From an uncultured Burkholderiales bacterium (GTDB lineage Bacteria; Pseudomonadota; Gammaproteobacteria; Burkholderiales; Burkholderiaceae_D), in contig CALMOR010000146.1 of the NCBI GenBank assembly GCA_937872165.1, positions 4,953 through 17,815 of the forward strand: a stretch of 12,863 nt of DNA. Direction: 5' to 3'. The number at the start of each line of letters is the position of its first letter. Within the stretch, counting starts at the first letter, position 1. The position numbers and the translations under genes are program-made. Shown one piece after another: positions 1 through 6,939 of this stretch. The notes beneath the pieces are model-generated. The model ran no database searches and was not told where the DNA came from. It saw nothing but the letters and a program-made list of their open reading frames with translations.

Positions 1-34
1 GGGCAACAAGGTCGCGCTGCATTCGCCGCACTGA
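1..34 (+). CDS. 3' end of an unidentified plus-strand gene (partial)
   Basis: Reading from base 2, the codons give G-N-K-V-A-L-H-S-P-H followed by TGA at 32-34. Nine of the ten sense codons end in G or C, as in the other genes of this window. The stop lies directly before a strong GC palindrome that looks like a terminator, which fits a real gene end. Ten residues are too few to name a family. The upstream part lies outside the window, so this rests on codon use and context only. Confidence 0.4.
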   Translation, partial: GNKVALHSPH

Positions 35-56
35 GGCCGGACCCGCGGGTCCGGCC
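35..56. terminator. Perfect 22-nt palindrome, probable bidirectional terminator
   Basis: The half-sequence GGCCGGACCC (35-44) is followed by GC and then its exact reverse complement (47-56), so the whole segment is self-complementary. It lies between the stop of a plus-strand frame (34) and the stop of the convergent phosphoesterase gene (63-65), where a shared terminator is expected. No T-run follows on either strand, so it is not a textbook intrinsic terminator; GC-rich bacteria often have such U-poor hairpins. A protein-binding palindrome is possible but less likely between two gene ends. Confidence 0.5.
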
Positions 57-62
57 CGGTCG

Positions 63-1730
63 TCACTGCAACGCGTTGCTGAGGTCGCCCATCGCCGGCT
101 GGCCGTTGGCCTTCAGCGCGTCGTCGCGGGTCGTCAGGCCGGCCAGCGTCGGCAGGCTCCAGCGGCGCGTGATGAAGCGCAGGATCGACGCGGTGTCGTA
201 AGGCGTGTGGTCGACGAAGCCCTGCTTCGCGAGCGGCGAGACGATGATCGCCGGGATGCGGGTCCCGGGTCCGAGCTTGTCGCCCTTCGGCGGCGTGACG
301 TGGTCCCAGACGCCACCGAACTCGTCGTACGTGATCACGATCAGCATGTTGCGGTACTGCGGGCTGGCCTGGAGCTTCGCGACGAGGTCCGCGATGTGGG
401 CGTCGCCGTCGGCGACGTTGGCGTAGCCCTCGTGCTGGTTGAAGTTGCCCTGCGGCTTGTAGAAGCTCACTGCCGGCAGCGTCCCGGCCGCCGCGTCCGC
501 CACCAGGTCGTTGTAGTCCTTCAGATGGGCCGCGCGATCGGCCGCATGGGTGACCGGGTCGAGGTTCGCGTAGTAGTTGAACGGCTGATGATGAGCCTGG
601 AAGTCGGGGGCGGCCCGGGCCGTCGACGGCGTGTAGATCACCGTGCGTGCGGCCGACGCGAGGCGCGTGCCGTCTGCGACCGCCGCGCTCCATGCGCCGC
701 CGTACCACTTCCACGAGACGTTCTTCGCGTTCAGCAGGTCGCCGATGTTGGTCGCGGTCTGCGGCGGCAGCGTCGTCGCGCTCGTCGTGTTGGCGAACAG
801 CAGATCGTTGCCGTTCGCATCGACCGGCGCGTTGCCGCTCGGCTGGTACGGCGGCTGCATCGTGTTGACCGCGTAGAAGCGGTTGTCTCCGAAGTAGTTC
901 GCCGGAGTGATGTTGCCGCTCCGCGTGAAGATTGGCGGGCCGACGAGGGCCGATGCGGGCGAGCTGGCGGCGCGCGTCAACCGGGGCAGGTAGCCGCCGT
1001 TGGCATCGCGGTCGAGCACGGTGATGGTGGGGGCGGCGGCGGCCGTGTCGGCGTTCGGATACTCGGGGGCGCAGGCGCAGATCAGGTATTGGTGATTGAG
1101 GAAGGAGCCGCCGAAGGCGCCTTCGAAGAACTCGTCGGCCAGCACGTATTTCTGCGCGAGCTTGTAGAGCGCCGAACCGCTCGCGTCGAAGTGGCCCATC
1201 GTCAGGCCGCCGGCGTCGGCCCACGCGGCATAGCTGTCGCCGTTGGTGCCGATCTGCATCTGGTTCTCGAAGAAGCGGTGATAGAGGTCGCGCGTGGTCG
1301 TCGTCAGGTCGAGCACCGCGCTCGAGGTCGGCGTGAACGCGCTCTCGATGGCGAACGGCGCGTTGGGGAGATTGGCGCTCTGCGCCTGGGTGACCACCGG
1401 CTGCACGCCCGCGGCCGTGACGCCGCCCCAGGTCTGCGGCAGGGTAGCGAGCACGGTCGTGCCGTCGCGGTCCTTCTGCGGCACATAGGCGGCCGTGACG
1501 CGACCTGTGGCGTCGACGACTTCCGAGAGACCGTGAGCCCCGGGGAAATTGCCGAAGAGATTGTCGAAGGCGCGGTTCTCGGCGTAGATGACGACGACGT
1601 TCTGAACCTGTTGCACCTTGTCGACCGCGACGGGCGTCGGGACCGCGGGGCCATCGTCGTTGCCGCCGCAGGACGCGACGACCAGCGCGGCCGACGGAAC
1701 GCACACCCAACCCAACAAACGTTTGTTCAT
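63..1730 (-). CDS. Phosphoesterase-family lipoprotein (acid phosphatase AcpA / phospholipase C superfamily)
   Basis: This 555-residue protein belongs to the phosphoesterase family (PF04185) that includes acid phosphatase AcpA and bacterial phospholipases C, metal-dependent hydrolases of phosphomonoesters or phospholipid head groups. The N-terminus is a lipoprotein signal: MNKR, a hydrophobic stretch, then the lipobox VASC with the modified cysteine at 21. Family motifs are ENRAFDNLFG (51-60, E51/N52 as likely metal ligands), GGSFLNHQ (S209 a candidate nucleophile), LPAVSFYKP, YDEFGGVWDHVTPP (468-481, D469/E470) and DHTPYDT (507-513). The ATG at 1730 is chosen because GGGAG lies about nine bases upstream and the signal peptide starts there; 64 further in-frame upstream codons are Arg-rich and look non-coding. 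The product should be anchored in the envelope or at the surface. It is divergent from a di-heme peroxidase gene. The exact substrate cannot be read from sequence. Confidence 0.9.
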   Translation of the reverse strand: MNKRLLGWVCVPSAALVVASCGGNDDGPAVPTPVAVDKVQQVQNVVVIYAENRAFDNLFGNFPGAHGLSEVVDATGRVTAAYVPQKDRDGTTVLATLPQTWGGVTAAGVQPVVTQAQSANLPNAPFAIESAFTPTSSAVLDLTTTTRDLYHRFFENQMQIGTNGDSYAAWADAGGLTMGHFDASGSALYKLAQKYVLADEFFEGAFGGSFLNHQYLICACAPEYPNADTAAAAPTITVLDRDANGGYLPRLTRAASSPASALVGPPIFTRSGNITPANYFGDNRFYAVNTMQPPYQPSGNAPVDANGNDLLFANTTSATTLPPQTATNIGDLLNAKNVSWKWYGGAWSAAVADGTRLASAARTVIYTPSTARAAPDFQAHHQPFNYYANLDPVTHAADRAAHLKDYNDLVADAAAGTLPAVSFYKPQGNFNQHEGYANVADGDAHIADLVAKLQASPQYRNMLIVITYDEFGGVWDHVTPPKGDKLGPGTRIPAIIVSPLAKQGFVDHTPYDTASILRFITRRWSLPTLAGLTTRDDALKANGQPAMGDLSNALQ

Positions 1731-1942
1731 CGAACTTTTCTCCCGCGCGATATGAGCAGCCGCGAAGGATGCGGCGCGAAGATGACACGGAGGTTTCGCT
1801 TCGTGATCCGGTCGGTGGTTTGCGGCCCACCGGCAACGACGCACAAGCGATCGTATCGTCGCACGTCGGCGTCGCACGTCGGCGAGGGTTTCGGCCGGGG
1901 TGCGTCGTCCGGTTGTCATCAAACCGGTCTGCCAGCGAGGTA
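1731..1942. promoter_or_regulatory. Divergent intergenic region between phosphoesterase and peroxidase genes
   Basis: This 212-nt region must hold the start signals of both flanking genes. On the minus strand GGGAG precedes the phosphoesterase ATG. On the plus strand GCGAGG (1935-1940) precedes the peroxidase start. I find no convincing -35/-10 pair for either gene. TTGTCA at 1913-1918 could be a -35 for the peroxidase but lacks a good -10. A 13-nt tandem repeat sits in the middle (1858-1883). Open frames crossing the region are Arg-rich with no recognisable product, so I treat it as non-coding. Confidence 0.55.
1858..1883. repeat. 13-nt tandem direct repeat, two copies
   Basis: GTCGCACGTCGGC occurs at 1858-1870 and again, without mismatch, at 1871-1883. 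The 13-nt periodicity extends one base on either side. It lies midway between two divergent start codons, where tandem regulator sites are common. The unit is GC-rich with much CG and GTC content, as elsewhere in this genome, so chance slippage is also possible. Confidence 0.7.
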
Positions 1943-3250
1943 ATGTCGCGCCGCATGGAACCTCTCCGTCACGTTCGCGCCGTGGCCCTCGCGGCGCTTC
2001 TCACCCTCGCGTCCCCTTGCCCCGGCGCCGCACCGGCCCCGACGCCGGCCAGACCGTCCGTGGAAGCGTCCGGCTCGAGCGGCTTCTACGGCACCGTCTT
2101 CGAGAAGACGCCGTCCGCCAACGCGATGACCGCGCTCGGCCGCCGAATGTTCTTCGACCCGTCGCTGTCCGCCTCCGGGCGCCAGTCGTGCGCGTCGTGC
2201 CACGACCCGCGCTTCGCCTATGGACCGCCCGACGACCGGGCGGTGCAGCTCGGCGGCCCTCGTCTCGACCTGCCCGGCGTACGGGCGGTGCCGTCGCTGC
2301 GCTATCTGCAGAACGTGCCGGCGTTCACCGAACACTTCTTCGAGAGCGACGGCAACGACAGCGCCGACCAGGGGCCGGCGGGAGGCAACGCCTGGGACGG
2401 CCGCGCGCCGTCGAAACACGACCAGGCCCGCATCCCGCTGCTGTCGCCGTTCGAGATGGCGAACGCGAACGAGGATGCGGTCGTCGCGCGGCTGTCGAAG
2501 GCCGCCTACGCCGACGAGGTCCGCGCGACGTTCGGAAGCCATGTCTTCGACGATCGCGCGCTGGCGTTCAAGGCCGCGACGCTCGCGCTCGAGGTGTTCC
2601 AGCAGAGCCCCGTCGACTTCTATCCGTACGACAGCAAGTACGACGCCTACCTCCGCGGCAAGGCGGTCCTGAGCGCGAACGAGGCGCGCGGCCTCGCGCT
2701 CTTCAACGACGCGACGAAGGGCAACTGCGCGTCGTGCCATCCGACGACGATCCGTGAGGGGGCCTTCCCCGCGTTCACCGACTTCGGCTTCATCGCGCTC
2801 GGCGTACCGCGCAACCCGGCGATCCCCGCGAATCGCGCCGCCGCGTATCACGACCTGGGTCTCTGCGGTCCCATCCGCACCGACCTCGCCGGGCATCCGG
2901 AGTATTGCGGCCTGTTCCGCACGCCGAGCCTGCGCAACGTGGCGTCGCGAGCGACCTTCTTCCACAACGGCGTGACGCACACGTTGCGCGACGCGGTGCG
3001 CTTCTATGCCGAACGCGACGTGCGTCCCGAACGCTGGTTTCCCAAGCGTGGACGGGCGGTCGCCCTTTACGACGACCTGCCCATGCGCTACAAAGCCAAC
3101 GTCGAGAAGGAAGCGCCGTTCGGCGGCAAGCGCGGAGACAGACCGGTGCTCGACGATCGCGAGATCGACGACATCGTCGCCTTCCTGGAGACGCTGTCGG
3201 ACCGCGACGCCGCGAAGCGTCCGACCGCGAAGGATCGAGCGGGTAGATAG
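1943..3250 (+). CDS. Di-heme cytochrome c peroxidase / MauG-family protein, periplasmic
   Basis: The 435-residue product has two c-type heme motifs, C83-A-S-C86-H87 and C262-A-S-C265-H266, the hallmark of the bacterial cytochrome c peroxidase/MauG family. Classical members reduce hydrogen peroxide with electrons from small cytochromes or a copper protein; MauG-like members oxidise protein residues. Other family signatures are the WDGRA segment (151-155), with the conserved Trp between the hemes, and FRTPSLRNVA followed by FFHNG (325-343). An N-terminal signal peptide (hydrophobic VRAVALAALLTLA, Ala/Pro-rich cleavage zone near 28-32) sends it to the periplasm, where heme is attached. Two in-frame ATGs are possible. 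That at 1943 is only two bases from GAGG; that at 1955 is fourteen away. I chose 1943, with uncertainty. It is divergent from the phosphoesterase, and DUF1801 and DUF1304 genes follow on the same strand. Peroxidase versus MauG-type activity cannot be settled here. Confidence 0.9.
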   Translation: MSRRMEPLRHVRAVALAALLTLASPCPGAAPAPTPARPSVEASGSSGFYGTVFEKTPSANAMTALGRRMFFDPSLSASGRQSCASCHDPRFAYGPPDDRAVQLGGPRLDLPGVRAVPSLRYLQNVPAFTEHFFESDGNDSADQGPAGGNAWDGRAPSKHDQARIPLLSPFEMANANEDAVVARLSKAAYADEVRATFGSHVFDDRALAFKAATLALEVFQQSPVDFYPYDSKYDAYLRGKAVLSANEARGLALFNDATKGNCASCHPTTIREGAFPAFTDFGFIALGVPRNPAIPANRAAAYHDLGLCGPIRTDLAGHPEYCGLFRTPSLRNVASRATFFHNGVTHTLRDAVRFYAERDVRPERWFPKRGRAVALYDDLPMRYKANVEKEAPFGGKRGDRPVLDDREIDDIVAFLETLSDRDAAKRPTAKDRAGR

Positions 3251-3300
3251 GCCGGCCGCCGCGGCGGTGGTCGCGCGGTGACGACAGCGGAGACACGGAC

Positions 3301-3939
3301 GTGGCGACGGCGACCCGGACCACCACGAGGAACATTCCGATCGAGGCTCGCGATCCGCGCGTCGACGCCTACATCGCGAAGGCGCCTGCCTTCGCACGGC
3401 CCATCCTCTCGCACCTGCGCGAAGTGGTCCACGCGGCCTGTCCCGAGGTCGAGGAGACCATCCGGTGGTCGATGCCGTTCTTCGACCATCGAGGCCCGCT
3501 GTGCAACATGGCCGCGTTCAAGGCGCACTGCGCGTTCGGCTTCTGGCGCGGCCGCGAGGTCCCCGGCCTGCCGAAGGGGCTCGGCGAGGACGGCATGGGC
3601 AACCTCGGCCGCATCGCGTCGCTCGACGACGTACCGCCGCGCCGCGTGCTGACGAGCCTGATCAAGGCGGCGTCGAAGGTCAACGAGACCGACACCAGAC
3701 CGCTGCGCGCCAGGACGGTGTCGAAGGGCGCCGCGGCGATGCCCGACGACCTCGCCGCCGCGCTCGCCGTCGATGCCGAGGCGGCCCGACACTTCGACGG
3801 CTTCAGCCCGGCCGCCAAGCGCGAGTACATCGAGTGGATCGTCGAGGCCAAGCGCGAGGCGACGCGCGCGTCGCGCATCGCGCAGACCGTCGAATGGTCC
3901 GCCGCGGGCAGGACGCGCAACTGGAAGTATCGGAAGTAG
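3301..3939 (+). CDS. DUF1801 / YdeI-OmdA family protein
   Basis: This 212-residue soluble protein combines a DUF1801-like region (about 20-125, including IRWSMPFFDH at 54-63 and AHCAFGFWRG at 75-84) with a C-terminal bacteriocin-protection/OmdA-type segment. The latter is recognised from FSPAAKREYIEWIVEAKR (168-185) and the terminal TRNWKY (205-210). The biochemical role of the family is unknown; the OmdA name comes from a proposed link to outer-membrane porin or bacteriocin sensitivity, so no function is assigned. The start is GTG at 3301, supported by GGAG (3289-3292) eight bases upstream. It lies 50 nt after the peroxidase stop and 52 nt before a DUF1304 gene on the same strand, so cotranscription is possible. 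There is no signal peptide or membrane segment. Confidence 0.85.
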   Translation: MATATRTTTRNIPIEARDPRVDAYIAKAPAFARPILSHLREVVHAACPEVEETIRWSMPFFDHRGPLCNMAAFKAHCAFGFWRGREVPGLPKGLGEDGMGNLGRIASLDDVPPRRVLTSLIKAASKVNETDTRPLRARTVSKGAAAMPDDLAAALAVDAEAARHFDGFSPAAKREYIEWIVEAKREATRASRIAQTVEWSAAGRTRNWKYRK

Positions 3940-3944
3940 CGGGA

Positions 3945-3968
3945 CGCCGCGAGGTCCGCTCCGCGGCG
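3945..3968 (+). other. Inverted repeat between DUF1801 and DUF1304 genes
   Basis: CGCCGCG (3945-3951) and CGCGGCG (3962-3968) form a perfect 7-bp GC stem with a 10-nt loop, in the 52-nt gap between two same-strand genes. No T-run follows. It ends 12 nt before the AAGGAG ribosome site of the next gene. It could be a weak terminator or an mRNA processing/stability hairpin; in such GC-rich DNA it may be incidental. Confidence 0.35.
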
Positions 3969-3991
3969 AACGATCGGGAAAAGGAGAATCG

Positions 3992-4378
3992 ATGGCCGTC
4001 GTCGCCACCGTGCTGGTGCTGCTGGTCGCCGCGCTGCACGCGTACTTCATGCTGCTCGAGATGGTGTTCTGGACGAAGCCGCTCGGCCTCGAGGCTTTCG
4101 GCCAGACACCGGCCACGGCCGAAGCCTCGAAGACGCTGGCCGCCAACCAGGGGCTCTACAACGGCTTCCTCGTCGCCGGACTGCTGTGGGGCGTGATCGT
4201 CGCGTACACGGCTCCCGCCACCTCGCCGGGCGGCTTCGCGATCGAGTGCTTCTTCCTCGTCTGCGTGATCGTCGCCGGCGTCTTCGGGGGCCTGACCGCG
4301 AGCCGCAAGATCCTCTACGTGCAGGCCTTGCCGGGCGCGATCGCGTTGGTCGCCGTGTTCGTCGCCCGATCCGGCTGA
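3992..4378 (+). CDS. DUF1304 family small membrane protein
   Basis: This 128-residue, strongly hydrophobic protein matches the DUF1304 family (PF06993), small four-helix inner-membrane proteins of unknown function. Likely membrane segments are about 2-24, 56-77, 83-104 and 108-125. Recognisable features are the early HAYFMLLEMVFW stretch (16-27) with charged E23 inside the first helix, and NQGLYNGFL (52-60), the most conserved family motif. The ATG at 3992 has an excellent ribosome site, AAGGAG at 3981-3986, five bases upstream; longer upstream reading is out of character. The gene follows the DUF1801 gene on the same strand and ends 19 nt from the convergent acyl-CoA ligase stop. Family assignment is firm; function is unknown. 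Confidence 0.88.
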   Translation: MAVVATVLVLLVAALHAYFMLLEMVFWTKPLGLEAFGQTPATAEASKTLAANQGLYNGFLVAGLLWGVIVAYTAPATSPGGFAIECFFLVCVIVAGVFGGLTASRKILYVQALPGAIALVAVFVARSG

Positions 4379-4397
4379 ACCGCTCGAACGAAGCGCG

Positions 4398-6017
4398 TCA
4401 CGCCATCGCTTCGGCGCGCGCTCGCAGCTCGAACTTCTGGATCTTCCCGGTCGACGTCTTCGGCAGCTCGCCGAAGACGATGGTGCGGGGAACCTTGAAG
4501 CCCGCGAGGTGCGCCTTGCAATGCCGGACGAGGTCGTCGGCCGCGACCTCCCTGCCCGCCTTCACCTCGACGAACGCGCACGGCGTCTCGCCCCACTTCG
4601 CGTCGGGCTTCGCGACGACCGCGGCGGCCAGCACCGCAGGATGCCGATAGAGCACGTCCTCGACCTCGATCGACGAGATGTTCTCGCCGCCCGAGATGAT
4701 GATGTCCTTGCTGCGGTCCTTGATGCGGAGGTAGCCGTCGGGGTCGACCACCGCGAGGTCGCCCGAATGGAACCAGCCGCCGGCGAAGGCCTCGGCGGTC
4801 GCGGCCGCGTTCGCCAGGTAGCCCTTCATGCAGATGTTGCCGCGGAACACGATCTCGCCCATGGTCTCGCCGTCGTGCGGGACCCGCGCCAGGGTCGCCG
4901 TGTCGAACACGTCGACCGCCGCTTCGAGGTGATAGCGCACGCCCTGCCGCGCGTTGAGGCGAGCGCGTTCGGCGATGTCGTGGCTCTTCCAGTCGTCCTG
5001 CTTCGCGCACACCGTGGCCGGTCCATAGGTCTCGGTCAGGCCGTATACGTGGGTCAGGTCGAAGCCCATCGCCTCCATGCCTTCGATCATCGACGCCGGC
5101 GGCGCGGCCCCGGCCACCATCGCGCTGACGACGTGCCCGATGCCGGCCTTCATCGCCTCGGGCGCGTTGGCGAGCAGGCCGTGCACGATCGGCGCGCCGC
5201 AGTAATGCGTGACGCGCTCGCTGCGGATCAGGTCGAAGACCGTCGCCGCATCGACCTTCCGCAGGCAGACGTTGACGCCGGCGCGCGCCGCGACGGTCCA
5301 CGGGAAGCACCAGCCGTTGCAATGGAACATCGGCAGCGTCCACAGGTAGACGGGATGCAGCGGCATGTTCCATTCGAGGATGTTCGACACCGCGTTGAGG
5401 TGCGCGCCGCGATGGTGATAGACGACGCCCTTCGGGTTTCCGGTCGTGCCCGACGTGTAGTTGAGGCAGATCGCATCCCACTCGTCGTCGGGCATGCGGA
5501 AAGCGTGGCCCGGGTCGCCGGACGCGATGAAGGTCTCGTAGTCGACCGAGCCGATCGCTTCGCCGGGACCGTCGTACGAAGGGTCGTCGACGTCGATCAC
5601 CAGCGGCCGCACGCGGGCCCGTGCCAGCGCGGCCCGCATCACGCGCGAGTGTTCGCGGTCGACCAGCAGCACCTTCGCGTCGGCGTGGTCGAGCATGAAG
5701 GCCAGCGCCTCCGCGTCGAGGCGCGTGTTCAGCGTGTTCAGCACGCCCTGCGTCGCGGGGACACCGAAGTGGGCCTCGACCATCGGCGGCGTGTTCGGCA
5801 GCATCGCCGCGACCGTGTCGCCCTTGCCGATGCCCGCTGCGACCAGGGCCGACGCGAGTCGCCGGCAACGCGCATGGGTCTCGCTCCACGTGCGTCGCAC
5901 CGTCCCGTGCACGACCGCGAGCCGATCGGGGTAGACCGTCGCACTGCGCTCGATGAAGGTCAGCGGCGTGAGCGGCACGAAGTTGGCGGCGTTCCTGATG
6001 AGGTCCGAGTCGTGCAT
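4398..6017 (-). CDS. Acyl-CoA ligase (AMP-forming, ANL superfamily)
   Basis: The 539-residue product is a complete AMP-forming acyl-CoA synthetase: it adenylates a carboxylic acid with ATP, then transfers it to coenzyme A in the cytoplasm. Motifs in order are the P-loop YTSGTTGNPKG (187-197), MFHCNGW (230-236), YGLTETYGP (325-333), GWFHSGD (414-420), the hinge DRSKDIIISGGENISS (434-449) and the catalytic lysine K525 in STGKIQK. Length and sequence resemble the medium-chain/DmdB-like group (DmdB is 3-methylmercaptopropionyl-CoA ligase), but the substrate cannot be deduced, so no symbol is given. The ATG at 6017 has GGGAG five bases upstream on the minus strand. It is divergent from a crotonase-family gene, suggesting a shared pathway and control region. 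No signal peptide. Confident as a ligase; specificity unknown. Confidence 0.93.
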   Translation of the reverse strand: MHDSDLIRNAANFVPLTPLTFIERSATVYPDRLAVVHGTVRRTWSETHARCRRLASALVAAGIGKGDTVAAMLPNTPPMVEAHFGVPATQGVLNTLNTRLDAEALAFMLDHADAKVLLVDREHSRVMRAALARARVRPLVIDVDDPSYDGPGEAIGSVDYETFIASGDPGHAFRMPDDEWDAICLNYTSGTTGNPKGVVYHHRGAHLNAVSNILEWNMPLHPVYLWTLPMFHCNGWCFPWTVAARAGVNVCLRKVDAATVFDLIRSERVTHYCGAPIVHGLLANAPEAMKAGIGHVVSAMVAGAAPPASMIEGMEAMGFDLTHVYGLTETYGPATVCAKQDDWKSHDIAERARLNARQGVRYHLEAAVDVFDTATLARVPHDGETMGEIVFRGNICMKGYLANAAATAEAFAGGWFHSGDLAVVDPDGYLRIKDRSKDIIISGGENISSIEVEDVLYRHPAVLAAAVVAKPDAKWGETPCAFVEVKAGREVAADDLVRHCKAHLAGFKVPRTIVFGELPKTSTGKIQKFELRARAEAMA

Positions 6018-6067
6018 GTTCGCTCCCTGGGCTGGACGCGATCGTCGCGACCGGCATCGAACGGGTG

Positions 6068-6073
6068 ATCATA
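6068..6073 (-). promoter_or_regulatory. Candidate -10 box for the acyl-CoA ligase
   Basis: On the minus strand TATGAT (five of six matches to TATAAT) lies 50 nt upstream of the ligase ATG, in the 109-nt region shared with the divergent crotonase gene. No matching -35 hexamer is seen at 16-18 nt, so a regulator or a non-standard promoter would be needed. It is a single-hexamer match and therefore weak. Confidence 0.3.
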
Positions 6074-6126
6074 GCCGTCGCGAAGTGGCACACTCGCCGT
6101 CCACGCATGCCTCCGCGAGGTCCGCC

Positions 6127-6930
6127 ATGAGCGCCCTGCCCGTTCCCGTTCAGCCTTCCGACGCCGACATCCTGATCCGCCGCGACCACGACGGCGTCGC
6201 GACGCTGACGCTCAATCGACCGAAGCAGTACAACGCGTTGTCCGAGGCGATGCTGGTCGCGCTGCAGGCTGCGCTGGACGCGATCGCGATCGACCCTTCG
6301 GTTCGCGTCGTCGTCCTCGCGGCCGAGGGCCCCGCCTTCTGTGCCGGCCACGACCTGAAGGAGATGCGCGCCGACCCGCGTCACGAACGCATCGCCGCGC
6401 TGTTCTCGCGATGCAGCCGCGTGATGCAGACGCTGACCGCGCTGCCGCAGCCGGTGATCGCGCGCGTCCACGGGCTCGCGACCGCCGCCGGGCTGCAGCT
6501 CGTCGCACAGTGCGACCTCGCGGTCGCGGTCGACAGCGCGCGCTTCGCGGCGTCGGGGATCAACCTCGGCCTCTTCTGTTCGACGCCGTCCGTCCCGCTG
6601 GTCCGCAACGTGCCGCGCAAGCAGGCGATGGAGATGCTGATGACGGGCGATTTCATCGACGCGGCCACCGCGCTCGAACGCGGCCTCGTCAACCGCTCGG
6701 TGCCCGCCGAGGCGCTGGATGCCGAAGTGGCGAAGCTCGCAGCGAGCATCAGGGCGAAGCCGCGCGAGATCGTCGCGATGGGCAAGGCGCTCTTCTATCG
6801 CCAGATCGAGGCCGGCCTGTGCGCCGCCTACGACGACGCGTCGACGGTGATGGCCTGCAACTTCGTGCACGCCGACGCGAGCGAAGGCGTGACGGCGTTC
6901 GTCGAGAAGCGGAAGCCGGACTGGCGCTAG
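6127..6930 (+). CDS. Crotonase-family protein (ECHDC3-like), lacking canonical hydratase glutamates
   Basis: This 267-residue protein has the enoyl-CoA hydratase/isomerase fold signature: VATLTLNRPKQYNALS (24-39), FCAGHDLKEM (71-80; A73 in the first oxyanion-hole position), and the second oxyanion loop ATAAGLQLVAQCDLAVA (118-134). It most resembles the ECHDC3 group, also from LFCSTPSVPLVRNVPRKQAMEML (149-171). Aligned by motif to rat crotonase, catalytic Glu144 corresponds to Q124 and Glu164 to G144, so ordinary water addition to enoyl-CoA is doubtful. It may act as an isomerase, thioesterase or other acyl-CoA lyase, or only bind acyl-CoA. The ATG at 6127 has GAGG six bases upstream. It is divergent from an acyl-CoA ligase, and its stop faces lolA nine bases away. 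The fold is certain; the reaction is not. Confidence 0.9.
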   Translation: MSALPVPVQPSDADILIRRDHDGVATLTLNRPKQYNALSEAMLVALQAALDAIAIDPSVRVVVLAAEGPAFCAGHDLKEMRADPRHERIAALFSRCSRVMQTLTALPQPVIARVHGLATAAGLQLVAQCDLAVAVDSARFAASGINLGLFCSTPSVPLVRNVPRKQAMEMLMTGDFIDAATALERGLVNRSVPAEALDAEVAKLAASIRAKPREIVAMGKALFYRQIEAGLCAAYDDASTVMACNFVHADASEGVTAFVEKRKPDWR

Positions 6931-6939
6931 GGACGCGAC

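Noticed and set aside
1731..1922. 64-residue N-terminal extension of the phosphoesterase
   Set aside because: Arg-rich, no ribosome site, and would bury the lipoprotein signal; the ATG at 1730 has a good site and starts a signal peptide.
1913..1930. Pho box upstream of the peroxidase or phosphoesterase
   Set aside because: TTGTCAT at 1913-1919 matches one half-site, and TGTCAT occurs once on the other strand near 1782, but neither has a second half-site at 11-nt spacing.
207..1943. Long open frames opposite the phosphoesterase, acyl-CoA ligase, ftsK and peroxidase genes (several of 400-900 residues)
   Set aside because: They are Arg/Ala/Val-rich or His/Asp-rich with no family motif and lie opposite genes with clear motifs. 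Long antisense frames are expected in GC-rich DNA with strong third-base bias.
3255..3267. CCGCCGCGGCGG palindrome after the peroxidase gene as a terminator
   Set aside because: It has no loop and no T-run and is typical of the local GC-rich composition.
6127..6930. Naming the crotonase dmdD and the ligase dmdB (DMSP demethylation pathway)
   Set aside because: The lengths are similar, but DmdD needs the catalytic glutamates absent here, and ligase specificity cannot be read from sequence.
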